A DNA stretch of 64,000 nt. It comes from Giesbergeria anulus (lineage in GTDB: Bacteria > Pseudomonadota > Gammaproteobacteria > Burkholderiales > Burkholderiaceae_C). Below, one piece after another: positions 54,318 to 63,200 of the stretch. The notes under the pieces were generated by a model, which saw only the letters and a list, made by a program, of their open reading frames with translations, had not been told where the DNA came from and searched no databases. The stretch is from assembly GCF_900111115.1 (NCBI RefSeq), contig NZ_FOGD01000002.1:496001-560000 (forward strand), written 5' to 3'. Every line of letters begins with the position of its first letter. Positions within the stretch are counted from its first letter, which is position 1. The position numbers and the translations under genes were made by a program.

Positions 54318-56464
54318 TGCGTGGCTCCTGCGGGGGGTACCCCAATGAGTTTTTCTGTCAGTTGGGCAAATTCGCGGTCGGTGTCCATCGTCTTGCGGTT
54401 GCTGGACAGCGCCATCGTGGCGTGGCTGCCGCCTTCACGCGGGGCCAACCAGACCCAGATGCGGCGTTCACGCACATAGAGCATGGCAAACACCCCCAAA
54501 ATCAGCAGGGCGCAGCCTAAATAAACGATATTTTTGCCCGGTGCCCGTGCCACTTGGAACACGCTGGCCTGCACCTGCTTAAAGTCTTTGAGTTGGAACA
54601 GCAGGGGCGCAGGGTAAATCTGCACATCGCTCAAAGCCAGTACCGACTGTGTCATAAAGCCTTGGGTTTGATCGTTGGCTGGCAAAGGAGGCAACTTGGC
54701 GCGCTCCTGTGCCAACTGGGCCAGTTCAAACAGGCTGCCGTTCAAAATACGGATCAGCACCTCACCGGCTTTGCTGCGCTCGGCTTCGGGCACATTGGTC
54801 TCAATAAATTGCGACAGCGCGGGCAAGCCTCCCACCGGCTCGCCCGGCTTGCCGGTACTCTCGGCCCCGGCAAACAGGCCCAGCGCCCGTGCCGCCGACT
54901 GGCGCAACTGCTCCACCACATCAGCGCGCGAGGCATCTACCGCTTGGACGGCGTAGCGGCGCACCGCTTGCTCGCGCAGAGCGGGATCATTGAGGGCAGC
55001 ACGCAAGCGGATAAAACCATCCATGCTGCCTTGCTCATCGGCAGGCAAGCGCAGGTAGCGCAAGGGGGCGGAGGGGGTTTCACGCACCCCCAGCAGAAAC
55101 ATGGGCGTGCCCCCGGCTTCCATCTGCACAGGCAGCATGTAGTTGTGGAACTCACGCGCCTGCCCCGAAGCGTCACGCAACTTGTAGCCAATGCTGGGGC
55201 CGACATTGCGCAACACTTTTTGCGTCACTGTCTTGTTGGCAGCCCCTAGGCGGGCATCAATGGATTCGCGCAAATCTACCTTGCGCACATCCGCGCCAGA
55301 TTTGAGACCATCGTCACCAAAGTTCTCGATGTTGAAAACGCGCAGCGAAGTGAACTCCAGCGTTAACCGCTCACCACCGCTGGTTTTGACCAATTGTGAG
55401 CTGCCACCAATCGTACCCTGCACCTCAAACGAGGGCGCTCCTAGCGTGAGCGGCAGGGCCTGCAAGGTTACGGCAGAGCCGCCATCCTCAAAGCCAGATT
55501 GATAAATCTCAATACCCTTGTAGCTGGCCGGGTGGTTCACCTCCACCCGCGCCGGGGTTTGTGCACCGGTAGCCTTGTCGTGGATGATGATTTCACTGGC
55601 AAACAGCTTAGGCATGCCAGTGGAATAGTGCTCAATGATGAACTTTTTCAGTTCAATGGCAAAAGGCAACTCTTGCAGCAAGATGCCATCAGATTGGCTC
55701 AGGATGGCGGTGTCAGACTGCGTGCCCTCGGCCACCAACAAATTGCCCCGAAAAGTGGGGTTACGCTCAGTCAGGCGGTGCTGCTGCGGCACCGCCGCAA
55801 TCAAGCCACCGCCGGTATAGGGCTGTTTGCCCCCCCACCACATCTGCGCCCGCACCACCAAATCACCATCGAGCAGGCCACCAATACACACCAGCACGAT
55901 GGCACTGTGCGCAGCAATATAGCCAAACTTGTTGGCTGCCCCCGCTTTAGCGGCCACCATCCAGCCGGTGCCGGGGCCAGCAGCGGTGTCGCGCTGCTGC
56001 AATTTGACCTTCCAGCCTCCCCCCACCAGCATCTGACCAATGCGTTGTGCCTCGCTGGCGCTATCGCCGCTCAATGTAGCCTGCGCCTTGTGGTGAAAAG
56101 CAGCCAGATTTTTCTCGCGGATGTTTTCTTTGTAGGTTTTGAGATCAGCCAAAATTTTGGGCGTACTGCGCGCAATACACAGCGAGGTACTCAACACCAA
56201 AAACGCCAAAATCAGCAAAAACCACCAAGCGCTGTACACCGCATTGAGCTTGATAGCCAAAAACAACTCAGCCCAAAAGGGCCCAAACTGGTTGACGTAA
56301 TTTCCTACAGGCTCATGCTGCTTGAGCACGGTGCCAATCACCGAGGCGATGCAAATGACCGTTAACAGGGCAATGGCAAAGCGCATGGAGGCCAGCAGCT
56401 CCATACTGGTGCGCAAGGCTTGTGCGCCAGCACGGGAGCGAACGCCGGGGGAAGAATCAGACAT
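54314..56464 (-). CDS. resB: System II cytochrome c biogenesis protein ResB
   Basis: ResB works with the CcsA-type protein to deliver reduced haem and apocytochrome. It shows the N-terminal helix SMRFAIALLTVICIASVIGT with the conserved LKQHEP after it, then AWWFLLILAFLVLSTSLCIA. A large periplasmic domain (about 190-630, with HPASYKGIEIYQSGFEDGGS) and a last helix NIVYLGCALLILGVFAMLYV complete the ResB layout. It is 716 residues, starting at MSDSSPGVRSR. It lies after the cytochrome c4 gene, from which a terminator separates it. Confidence 0.94.
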   Translation of the reverse strand: MSDSSPGVRSRAGAQALRTSMELLASMRFAIALLTVICIASVIGTVLKQHEPVGNYVNQFGPFWAELFLAIKLNAVYSAWWFLLILAFLVLSTSLCIARSTPKILADLKTYKENIREKNLAAFHHKAQATLSGDSASEAQRIGQMLVGGGWKVKLQQRDTAAGPGTGWMVAAKAGAANKFGYIAAHSAIVLVCIGGLLDGDLVVRAQMWWGGKQPYTGGGLIAAVPQQHRLTERNPTFRGNLLVAEGTQSDTAILSQSDGILLQELPFAIELKKFIIEHYSTGMPKLFASEIIIHDKATGAQTPARVEVNHPASYKGIEIYQSGFEDGGSAVTLQALPLTLGAPSFEVQGTIGGSSQLVKTSGGERLTLEFTSLRVFNIENFGDDGLKSGADVRKVDLRESIDARLGAANKTVTQKVLRNVGPSIGYKLRDASGQAREFHNYMLPVQMEAGGTPMFLLGVRETPSAPLRYLRLPADEQGSMDGFIRLRAALNDPALREQAVRRYAVQAVDASRADVVEQLRQSAARALGLFAGAESTGKPGEPVGGLPALSQFIETNVPEAERSKAGEVLIRILNGSLFELAQLAQERAKLPPLPANDQTQGFMTQSVLALSDVQIYPAPLLFQLKDFKQVQASVFQVARAPGKNIVYLGCALLILGVFAMLYVRERRIWVWLAPREGGSHATMALSSNRKTMDTDREFAQLTEKLIGVPPAGATQ

Positions 56465-56488
56465 GGGCGGAATTATGCGGGGCAAAAG

Positions 56489-56527
56489 TAAAACGGGCGG
56501 GCCATCTGGAGGATGGGCCCGCCCGTC
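56489..56527 (-). terminator. Terminator after cytochrome c4 gene
   Basis: On the minus strand ACGGGCGGGC-CATC pairs with GAT-GGCCCGCCCGT with one bulge, followed by TTTTAC. It lies about 80 bases beyond the cytochrome c4 stop and just before resB, so resB may need its own promoter or read-through. Confidence 0.75.
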
Positions 56528-56605
56528 TTGGGGTCTGTGGGTGGCGCTTGGTTCCGTATCAGGCGCAGCTAAAGTGCCACGATTGCACGGCCCCAGCTTT
56601 GGGAC

Positions 56606-57223
56606 TTAGCGCAGGCCAGCAATGTAGTCGGACACAGCCTTGATTTCGCGGTCGTTGAGCTTGGCAGCAACGCCTGTCATTTGGATGCTGTTGTTGCGCA
56701 CGCCGTCGCGGAACTGCACCAGCTGGGCGGCGGTGTAATCAGCATGTTGCCCAGCCAAGCGGGGGTATACAGAGGGGATACCAGCACCGTTGGGGCTGTG
56801 GCAGCCAGCACAAGCAGCAATGTTGCGCTCGGCAATACCGCCACGGTAGATGCGTTCACCCAGCGTGACCATCGCCTTATCTTTAGCAAAGCCAGCGGCT
56901 GCGGGCTTGGTGGCTACCCAAGCGGCAATGTTGCGCATATCGTCGTCGGTCAGGGCTGCCGCCATGCCAGACATAATGGCATTGGCGCGCTTGCCTGACT
57001 TGAATTCTTGCAACTGTTTAACCAAGTATTCGGGGTGCTGCTGTGCCAGCTTGGGGTTAGCGGCAATGGTGGAGTTGCCATCGGCAGCGTGGCAGGCAGC
57101 GCAGACAGCAGCAAAGCTGGCCTCGCCTTTGGCCAGATCAGGCTTGGCCGGGCCGGCAGAAAAAGCCGAAAACGCAGTAGCTGCCAGCGCGGCAGCCGTG
57201 AGCAAGGAGGCGAGCAACTTCAT
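56606..57223 (-). CDS. Cytochrome c4 (dihaem)
   Basis: A periplasmic dihaem electron carrier, commonly feeding terminal oxidases. The signal peptide is cleaved near FSA (about residue 23). Two haem sites are CAACH (Cys41, Cys44, His45) and CAGCH (Cys138, Cys141, His142). The two halves are homologous, with NPKLAQQHPEYLVKQLQEFK and YPRLAGQHADYTAAQLVQFR after the respective haem sites. Methionines in IMSGMAAAL and IQMTGVAAKL are the axial ligands expected. It is 205 residues. It lies upstream of the cytochrome c maturation genes. Confidence 0.94.
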   Translation of the reverse strand: MKLLASLLTAAALAATAFSAFSAGPAKPDLAKGEASFAAVCAACHAADGNSTIAANPKLAQQHPEYLVKQLQEFKSGKRANAIMSGMAAALTDDDMRNIAAWVATKPAAAGFAKDKAMVTLGERIYRGGIAERNIAACAGCHSPNGAGIPSVYPRLAGQHADYTAAQLVQFRDGVRNNSIQMTGVAAKLNDREIKAVSDYIAGLR

Positions 57224-57300
57224 AATATCGAGGGTCTTGTTGGTGGTGGCGCAAAACCAGCCGATTCTACAATGCCGCTCTTACCGCCGGATTTGATTTA

Positions 57301-58044
57301 ATGACCCCCTCTGTTTCTGCGCCAGTTGTTGGCACCCCTTCGCCTGCACCCGATGGCCGTACCGCCTTGGGCTGGATGCACACAGCACGCTTTTTGACCA
57401 CTGCTGCGCAACTCAACCAGTTGCCAGAGGTGGATGTACCAGAAATCGCTTTTGTGGGCCGCTCCAACGCCGGTAAATCTACCTGCATCAACACCCTAAC
57501 GCAGCAAAAGCAACTGGCTTTTGCCTCCAAAAAGCCAGGCCGCACCCAGCATATCAACCTGTTTAGCCTAGGCCGCCAAGGCATCACCGATGCCGTGCTG
57601 GCCGACTTGCCCGGCTATGGCTACGCTGCCGTGTCGCGCTCAGACAAAATGCGCTGGCAGCAAGTGATGGTCAACTACTTGATTGAGCGCCCCAGCCTGA
57701 CCGGCATTGTGCTGCTGTGCGACCCACGTTTGGGTTTAACGGAACTGGACGAAGCCCTGCTAGAAGTGGTGCGTCCACGCGTGCAAGACGGGCTGAAGTT
57801 TTTGGTGATCCTGACCAAGGCCGACAAGCTCACCCGCGCCGAGCAGGCCAAGGCGCTGTCGATTGCGCGCTTGCAAACCGGCGGCGGCGAGGTGCAGATG
57901 TTCTCGGCGCTGAAAAAACAGGGGGTCGAAGAAGCAGCGCTGCGCCTGTGGCACTGGGCGCACCCAGCAGCCAAAGATGCAGCAGCCCCCAGCACCAATG
58001 CGCCAAGCGAGCTGCCCGAAGACGAACCGCCCGCACTGGACTAA
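57301..58044 (+). CDS. engB: Ribosome biogenesis GTPase EngB (YihA/YsxC)
   Basis: EngB is a small GTPase needed for 50S subunit assembly. G1 is GRSNAGKST (residues 53-61). The G2 region has PGRTQHINLF, G3 is DLPGYGYA, G4 is LTKADKL, and G5 is in the MFSALKKQG segment. At 247 residues it is longer than most homologues (about 200). The excess is an N-terminal Pro-rich stretch and an acidic C-terminal tail. It is divergent from cytochrome c4 across 77 bases. Confidence 0.95.
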   Translation: MTPSVSAPVVGTPSPAPDGRTALGWMHTARFLTTAAQLNQLPEVDVPEIAFVGRSNAGKSTCINTLTQQKQLAFASKKPGRTQHINLFSLGRQGITDAVLADLPGYGYAAVSRSDKMRWQQVMVNYLIERPSLTGIVLLCDPRLGLTELDEALLEVVRPRVQDGLKFLVILTKADKLTRAEQAKALSIARLQTGGGEVQMFSALKKQGVEEAALRLWHWAHPAAKDAAAPSTNAPSELPEDEPPALD

Positions 58045-58049
58045 AGCGC

Positions 58050-58625
58050 TCACTTCTGCCGTGGCACCCGCCCCATCAGATAAAACTCAGGGTTGGGCTG
58101 CATTCCGGCAAAGCTGGCCATACGGTTGCTCAGGCCAAAAAAGGCCGTGATGGCGGCAATGTCCCAGATGTCTTCGTCGTCCAAGCCGTGGGCGTGCAAA
58201 GCGGCAAAATCGGCGTCTTCAATGTCTTGCGAGCGCTGGCAGACCTTCATGGCAAAGTCCAAAATAGCCCGCTGGCGCGGCGTGATGTCGGCTTTGCGGT
58301 AGTTCACAGCCACTTGGTCAGCCAGCAGCGGCTGCTTTTCGTAAATACGCAAAATAGCGCCGTGGGCCACCACACAGTACAGGCATTGGTTCACGGCACT
58401 GGTGGCCGTCACAATCATTTCGCGCTCGCCTTTGCTCAGGCTGCCGTCCTCTTTCAGCATCAGGGCATCATGGTAGGCAAAAAAGGCGCGCCATTCTGCG
58501 GGGCGACGGGCCAGTGCCAAGAATACATTGGGCACGAAGCCTGCTTTTTCTTGTACCTCTAAGACTTTGGCGCGGATGTCGTCAGGCAAGGTATTCAGGT
58601 CAGGAAAAGGGTAGCGTGGTGGCAT
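58050..58625 (-). CDS. Peroxidase-related protein, AhpD/carboxymuconolactone-decarboxylase family
   Basis: A 191-residue all-alpha AhpD-like protein of the uncharacterised peroxidase-related subgroup. The redox motif is CLYCVVAHG (Cys81, Cys84, His88), which in AhpD gives peroxiredoxin-reductase-type activity. VPNVFLALARRPAEWRAFFA and KVCQRSQDIEDADFAALHAH match the subgroup. Its partner is unknown. It lies between engB and the PAS-LuxR regulator. Confidence 0.88.
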   Translation of the reverse strand: MPPRYPFPDLNTLPDDIRAKVLEVQEKAGFVPNVFLALARRPAEWRAFFAYHDALMLKEDGSLSKGEREMIVTATSAVNQCLYCVVAHGAILRIYEKQPLLADQVAVNYRKADITPRQRAILDFAMKVCQRSQDIEDADFAALHAHGLDDEDIWDIAAITAFFGLSNRMASFAGMQPNPEFYLMGRVPRQK

Positions 58626-58682
58626 GGGTTTGTCTCCGATGTTGTGGTGTAAGCCACGATGTTAGCCAAGCCCCGGCATGGT

Positions 58683-59225
58683 TTAGCCCGCCACCAGCTT
58701 ATGGACTAAATCGGCAGCGGTGGATGCGCCGTATTTGCGCATCAGCCGGGCGCGGTAAATTTCTACCGTGCGGTGGCTGATGCCCAAGGCTTTGCCGATT
58801 TCTTTCGAGGTCAGGCCCTCTAGCAAGCGGGCGGCCACTTCGCGCTCACGACCTGTCAGGTCGGCCTTGACCGGGCGCTGTGCGCTCATGTCCTCAAAGC
58901 TCCAAATGCCCGATTCGTGTGGTGCCTGCCGGTTTACCGCCCGGCCCGACACATGGCACCAAAACATCTCACCACTCAAGCGGCGCATGATGCGGCTATC
59001 GGAGTAATAGCCCTTGGCATTGAGGATGGGCACCAGCCGCTCACCAATACGCTCGTACTCATCGGCGCTGGGGTAGAGCAGCCGGAACGACTGCCCCATC
59101 AGCACCTCACGCGAGGCACCAAACATCTCGCAAAAGTGGCGATTGCAATCGACCATGATGCGGTGGCGCGACAGCACCAGACCCACTGGAGCCATATCAA
59201 AGGCAAGACGGTAATCAACATCCAT
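58683..59225 (-). CDS. PAS-LuxR transcription regulator (one-component)
   Basis: A 180-residue one-component regulator. A PAS domain (about 5-110, with [20 protein letters not shown] and [15 protein letters not shown]) senses an unknown signal. A LuxR/NarL helix-turn-helix (about 118-178) follows, with [20 protein letters not shown], the recognition part [18 protein letters not shown] and the final DLVHKL. No receiver domain is present, so it is not phosphorylated as a response regulator. It is divergent from scoAB, with a perfect palindrome between them. It probably controls those genes and perhaps itself. The start at 59225 gives [13 protein letters not shown]. Confidence 0.85.
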   Translation of the reverse strand: MDVDYRLAFDMAPVGLVLSRHRIMVDCNRHFCEMFGASREVLMGQSFRLLYPSADEYERIGERLVPILNAKGYYSDSRIMRRLSGEMFWCHVSGRAVNRQAPHESGIWSFEDMSAQRPVKADLTGREREVAARLLEGLTSKEIGKALGISHRTVEIYRARLMRKYGASTAADLVHKLVAG

Positions 59226-59257
59226 AAGGGGTAGCAAGGCAGGGGAAGTCTTTAGGG

Positions 59258-59285
59258 GATACTACGTAATAGATTACGTAGTATC
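59258..59285. promoter_or_regulatory. Perfect 28-base palindrome, likely operator of PAS-LuxR regulator
   Basis: GATACTACGTAAT and ATTACGTAGTATC are perfect 13-base arms around AG. The palindrome is between the divergent PAS-LuxR and scoA genes, 29 bases before the scoA start and 33 before the regulator start. Arms contain TACGTA twice, consistent with a dimeric LuxR-type helix-turn-helix binding site. Confidence 0.78.
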
Positions 59286-59313
59286 TTCCAGCATCTATCT
59301 CAAGGAGACTGTT

Positions 59314-60018
59314 GTGAACAAAGTGTTTCCCTCCGCCGCTGCCGCCCTCGAAGGCGTGGTGGCCGATGGCCAACTGATTGCCGTGGGTGGTTTTGGCCTG
59401 TGTGGTATTCCAGAAGCGTTGATTGATGCGCTGCGCGATTCAGGCGTCAAAGACCTGACTGTGATTTCTAACAATGCGGGTGTCGATGGCTTTGGCTTGG
59501 GCAAACTGCTAGAAACGCGCCAGATCAAAAAGATGATCTCCTCCTATGTGGGTGAGAACAAAGAGTTTGAACGCCAATACTTGGCGGGCGAGCTGGAGCT
59601 GGAATTTACCCCCCAAGGCACGCTGGCCGAAAAGCTGCGCGCCGGTGGTGCCGGTATCCCCGCCTTCTTTACCAAAACCGGCGTGGGCACGCTGGTGGCC
59701 GAAGGCAAAGAGCTGCGTGAGTTTGACGGTGAGACCTACGTCATGGAGCGCTCCTTGCTGCCCGAAGTGGCCCTAATTAAGGCCGACGTGGCCGATATGT
59801 CGGGCAACCTGCGCTTTAACCTCACAGCGCGCAACTTCAACCCGGCAGCAGCCACGGCAGGCAAGATTTGCATTGTGGAGGTAGAACGCATTGTGGCCAC
59901 CGGCGAGATCGCCCCCGACGATGTGCATCTGCCCGGCATTTACGTGCATCGCATTGTTCACAACCCGACGCCCGAAAAGCGCATCGAAAAGCGCACCCTG
60001 CGCGACCGCAAAGTTTGA
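59314..60018 (+). CDS. scoA: 3-oxoacid CoA-transferase subunit A
   Basis: Subunit A of a family I CoA-transferase (SCOT/ScoA type), which moves CoA from succinyl-CoA to a 3-oxoacid such as acetoacetate. The glycine-rich CoA loop is [19 protein letters not shown]. Further markers are [17 protein letters not shown], the [20 protein letters not shown] segment and FFTKTGVGT. It is 234 residues. The GTG start has AAGGAG 6 bases upstream. It pairs with scoB 12 bases downstream. The divergent PAS-LuxR gene and palindrome suggest regulation by substrate availability. Confidence 0.95.
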   Translation: MNKVFPSAAAALEGVVADGQLIAVGGFGLCGIPEALIDALRDSGVKDLTVISNNAGVDGFGLGKLLETRQIKKMISSYVGENKEFERQYLAGELELEFTPQGTLAEKLRAGGAGIPAFFTKTGVGTLVAEGKELREFDGETYVMERSLLPEVALIKADVADMSGNLRFNLTARNFNPAAATAGKICIVEVERIVATGEIAPDDVHLPGIYVHRIVHNPTPEKRIEKRTLRDRKV

Positions 60019-60030
60019 GGAGACACCACT

Positions 60031-60672
60031 ATGGCCTGGACCCAAGACCAAATGGCTGCGCGTGCTGCGCAGGAACTGCAAGACGGCTTTTACGTCAATC
60101 TGGGCATCGGCATCCCGACGCTGGTGGCCAACCATGTGCCCGACCACATTGAGGTTTGGCTGCAAAGCGAAAACGGCATGCTGGGCATTGGCCCCTTCCC
60201 CTACGATGATGAGGTTGATGCCGACCTGATTAACGCGGGCAAGCAGACCGTGACCACCATCAAAGGCTCGTCCATTTTTGGCTCGGATCAATCGTTTGCC
60301 ATGATTCGCGGCGGTAAAATTAATCTGTCTATCTTGGGGGCTATGCAAGTGACCGACCAAGGCGATTTGGCCAACTGGATGATTCCGGGCAAAATGGTCA
60401 AGGGCATGGGCGGAGCAATGGACTTGGTGGCTGGCGTCAAGCGGGTTATCGTGCTCATGGAGCACGTCGCGAAAAAGAAAGACGGCACCGAAGATATGAA
60501 GATATTGCCCCAATGCACTCTGCCACTCACTGGCAAGGGCGTGGTCAACCGTATCATTACCGACCTGGCCGTGATGGACGTAACACCCCAAGGCCTGAAG
60601 GTGGTGGAACTGGCCCCCGATGTGACTTTTGAAGCCTTGCAGGCCAAAACCGGCGTGCCACTTTTACAGTGA
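60031..60672 (+). CDS. scoB: 3-oxoacid CoA-transferase subunit B
   Basis: Subunit B of the CoA-transferase. It carries the catalytic glutamate in [10 protein letters not shown] (Glu47), which forms the glutamyl-CoA thioester. [20 protein letters not shown] and [16 protein letters not shown] also match the family. It is 213 residues. AGGAGA lies upstream of the ATG. Together with scoA it would allow use of acetoacetate or branched 3-oxoacids. A terminator follows. Confidence 0.95.
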   Translation: MAWTQDQMAARAAQELQDGFYVNLGIGIPTLVANHVPDHIEVWLQSENGMLGIGPFPYDDEVDADLINAGKQTVTTIKGSSIFGSDQSFAMIRGGKINLSILGAMQVTDQGDLANWMIPGKMVKGMGGAMDLVAGVKRVIVLMEHVAKKKDGTEDMKILPQCTLPLTGKGVVNRIITDLAVMDVTPQGLKVVELAPDVTFEALQAKTGVPLLQ

Positions 60673-60700
60673 CCCTGGTATTCATCGCCTGAAGTTGCCG

Positions 60701-60726
60701 AGGCCCGTATTTAGCGGGCCTTTTTG
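60701..60726 (+). terminator. Rho-independent terminator of scoAB
   Basis: AGGCCCG and CGGGCCT pair across a 7-base loop and are followed by TTTTG on the plus strand, about 28 bases after the scoB stop. Confidence 0.88.
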
Positions 60727-60780
60727 TTGTGCGAGGGGGCTGCGGTTTAATACGCAGCGTTCCTTTTTTTCTTGCCCTGC

Positions 60781-62121
60781 ATGAGCGATTTCTCCGCGAT
60801 GGCCGATATGAGTCCATCGGCCCTTCCCACCCAGTTGCCGCAAAGCACGCATTACCTGCGCGCTGTGACGGACTTGGCACATCGCCGCACCGTAGTGGCG
60901 CACGAGGCCATTTATGCAGAAAGCGGCATCAAGCTGGTAGAAAAAGGGATGCGCATTGATGGCCGCATCTATGACCGACTGGTGCAACACACCCTACGCG
61001 AGCCAGTCGATAGCCATTTGGTGGCCGAAGATGCAGTCGATCACACGGTATTGACTGCCGTGGCCCGCGAGCTGATACCCAACCATGCACTGCTGAAATT
61101 GCTAGTGCAGGACATGGGGGCCCAGTTTGACCAATTTTGGCCTACGCTGGCGCAAATACCGCTACCGGGGCCGATCATGTTCAAGCTCACGCTGATGCGC
61201 GACGAATGCCCCCAGTTGTTTACACACAGTGTGCAAATGGCCTTAGTGGCTTGGTTTCTGGGGGTGCGCAATGGGCTAGATGATGCAGACAATGTGGCGC
61301 TAGTAGCCGCCGCCTTGTTGCACGATGTGGGCGTGCTGCACCTAGACCCGGCTTGGCGTGACCGCCAACAGCAGATCGTTGGCGCACAGCGCAAACACTT
61401 GGTGGCACATCCAATCATTGGCATGCTGATGGTGCGAAGCACCGAGGCTTATCCGGCGGCAGTAGCCACTGCGGTGTTGGAGCACCACGAGCGTATGGAT
61501 GGCAGCGGCTATCCACGCGCCATTGCAGCAGCAGAGATTTCACCCATGGGGCAAATTTTGCTGCTGGCCGAGGTGGTAACTGCGTTTTTCGATAAATATA
61601 CCCATGACTCACCGGGGCTGCATCTGGCGACGGTGCTACGTCTCAACCACCGCAAGTTTCCCCCAGATTTGTGTCGCCATATGATCGCCTTGGTGCGCCA
61701 GGCCTTGCCTCCAGAGGGAGCGCTGGCCCTGCTAGGGGCTAAAGCATCGCATTATGTGCAGGCTATTTCGGTAGCGTTTGCACGCTGGGAGCAGTTGAGC
61801 AATGCGCTAGAGATCGTACCGGGCAGCGCGCTTGCTTTTATCCAAGAACGTTTGCAAGGCTTAAGCAAAAACCTGAGCGAGGCAGGTATCCACCCAGAAT
61901 GCGCATCCCAGCTACTGGAGCTGGTTGAAGATGATGCACAGGCCAAAGCAGAATTGTCTTTTTTGGGGAGAGAAGCACTGTGGCAGTTGCAAACCATTGT
62001 GCATTGCTGTTTGCGCCGCTGGCCCGAAGTCACCCAGCGCCAGCAACCGGCTGATCGCTTTTTGGCCGATTGGTGCGATTGGCTACTGGCGCAACAGCAG
62101 CACCGACGGAAGGAGCGATGA
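60781..62121 (+). CDS. HD-GYP-domain protein (putative cyclic di-GMP phosphodiesterase)
   Basis: A 446-residue cytoplasmic protein with an HD-GYP domain in the middle (about 145-310). Metal ligands are present: His149, His181-Asp182 in LLHDVGVLHLD, His210, and His235-His236 in EHHERMDGSGYPR, with the GYP element at 243-245. The usual Lys of HDxGK is Val185. The N-terminal part (about 25-130) and C-terminal helical part (about 320-440) match no family I recognise. The function would be c-di-GMP hydrolysis, but the missing lysine leaves activity uncertain. The ATG at 60781 is used; a TTG three codons upstream is possible. Its stop overlaps the next gene. Confidence 0.85.
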   Translation: MSDFSAMADMSPSALPTQLPQSTHYLRAVTDLAHRRTVVAHEAIYAESGIKLVEKGMRIDGRIYDRLVQHTLREPVDSHLVAEDAVDHTVLTAVARELIPNHALLKLLVQDMGAQFDQFWPTLAQIPLPGPIMFKLTLMRDECPQLFTHSVQMALVAWFLGVRNGLDDADNVALVAAALLHDVGVLHLDPAWRDRQQQIVGAQRKHLVAHPIIGMLMVRSTEAYPAAVATAVLEHHERMDGSGYPRAIAAAEISPMGQILLLAEVVTAFFDKYTHDSPGLHLATVLRLNHRKFPPDLCRHMIALVRQALPPEGALALLGAKASHYVQAISVAFARWEQLSNALEIVPGSALAFIQERLQGLSKNLSEAGIHPECASQLLELVEDDAQAKAELSFLGREALWQLQTIVHCCLRRWPEVTQRQQPADRFLADWCDWLLAQQQHRRKER

Positions 62122-63047
62122 TTGCCATGAGTCCAGCCTCTAGCCCGATGGTTGCGCCCGTGTTACCCCTGCGCAAAGGTGTCAGCCCCAGTTGTATCGT
62201 ATTGCCCGGCGTTGGGGCAGGCACGATGCTCGATTTTTTGGCGGCCCGCTTGTCCACCATTGGGCGCAGCCAATGGCAGCAGCGTATGCAGGCAGGCGAC
62301 GTAGTGGATGCGCGCGGCGTGGTGGTAACGCCCCAGCGCCCGTTTGAACCCCATGTGCGGCTCTACTATTACCGCGATGTTGCAAACGAGCCAGAAATTC
62401 CTTTTGCCGAGCAGGTGCTGTACCAAGATGAACATTTGCTCGTGGCCGACAAGCCCCATTTTCTGCCGGTCATGCCCGCCGGGCGCTATCTGCAACAAAC
62501 CTTGTTGGTACGCCTCAAGCAGCGCTTGGGCCTGCCAGAGCTGTCGCCGCTGCACCGCATTGACCGTGACACGGCAGGCTTGGTGCTGTTTTCGGTGCAG
62601 CGGTCTACACGCGGGCTGTACCAAGGTTTGTTCCGTGATCGTGCCATGCACAAAGAATATGAAGCCGTGGCACCGTGGCGGCCTGAGCTGGAGTTTCCGC
62701 GTGAGCACCACAGCCGACTGCAAGAGAATGGGCAATTCTTTCTGATGCACGAGGTGCCCGGCCCCGCCAACAGCCACACCCAGATGGAACTGCTGGAGCA
62801 AGCTGGTGCTTGGGCGCGCTACCGCCTGTGCCCCATTACGGGCAAACGCCACCAGTTGCGCGTCCATATGGCTGCCTTGGGGCTACCTTTGCGTTACGAC
62901 CCGTTTTACCCTGAAGTCAACGATCCGCCAGAGGGCGATTTTTCGCAGCCCTTGCAATTGCTGGCGCGGGCACTGACCTTTACCGACCCAGTAACAGGCC
63001 AGCGACAACACTTTACGAGTCAACGCCAGCTCCTGCCTTTGGCTTGA
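62118..63047 (+). CDS. RluA-family pseudouridine synthase
   Basis: A 309-residue RluA-type pseudouridine synthase. The catalytic motif is LHRIDRDTAGLVLF, with the catalytic Asp in HRIDRDT. A pocket segment LLVADKPHFLPVMPAG precedes it, and PITGKRHQLRVHMAALGLPL follows, the last family motif. The N-terminal portion carries an S4-like stretch (LDFLAARLSTIGRSQWQQRM). The rRNA or tRNA target is not predictable. The start is either 62118, overlapping the HD-GYP stop (ATGA), or 62127; AAGGAG lies two or eleven bases upstream respectively. Confidence 0.88.
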   Translation: MIAMSPASSPMVAPVLPLRKGVSPSCIVLPGVGAGTMLDFLAARLSTIGRSQWQQRMQAGDVVDARGVVVTPQRPFEPHVRLYYYRDVANEPEIPFAEQVLYQDEHLLVADKPHFLPVMPAGRYLQQTLLVRLKQRLGLPELSPLHRIDRDTAGLVLFSVQRSTRGLYQGLFRDRAMHKEYEAVAPWRPELEFPREHHSRLQENGQFFLMHEVPGPANSHTQMELLEQAGAWARYRLCPITGKRHQLRVHMAALGLPLRYDPFYPEVNDPPEGDFSQPLQLLARALTFTDPVTGQRQHFTSQRQLLPLA

Positions 63048-63200
63048 ATGCCCCGTGCAAGCACGATTTGGTAACTGCACGTTACACTGAAAAACTTAGC
63101 TTTTTTGCTTTCTTTTTTCCGATTTTTCCCTTTGTTCGCCCTTCTTGACCGCTATTTGGCGCCTGCCGTGCGCCCCCTTGCACACAAAGCACGCGCCCTG

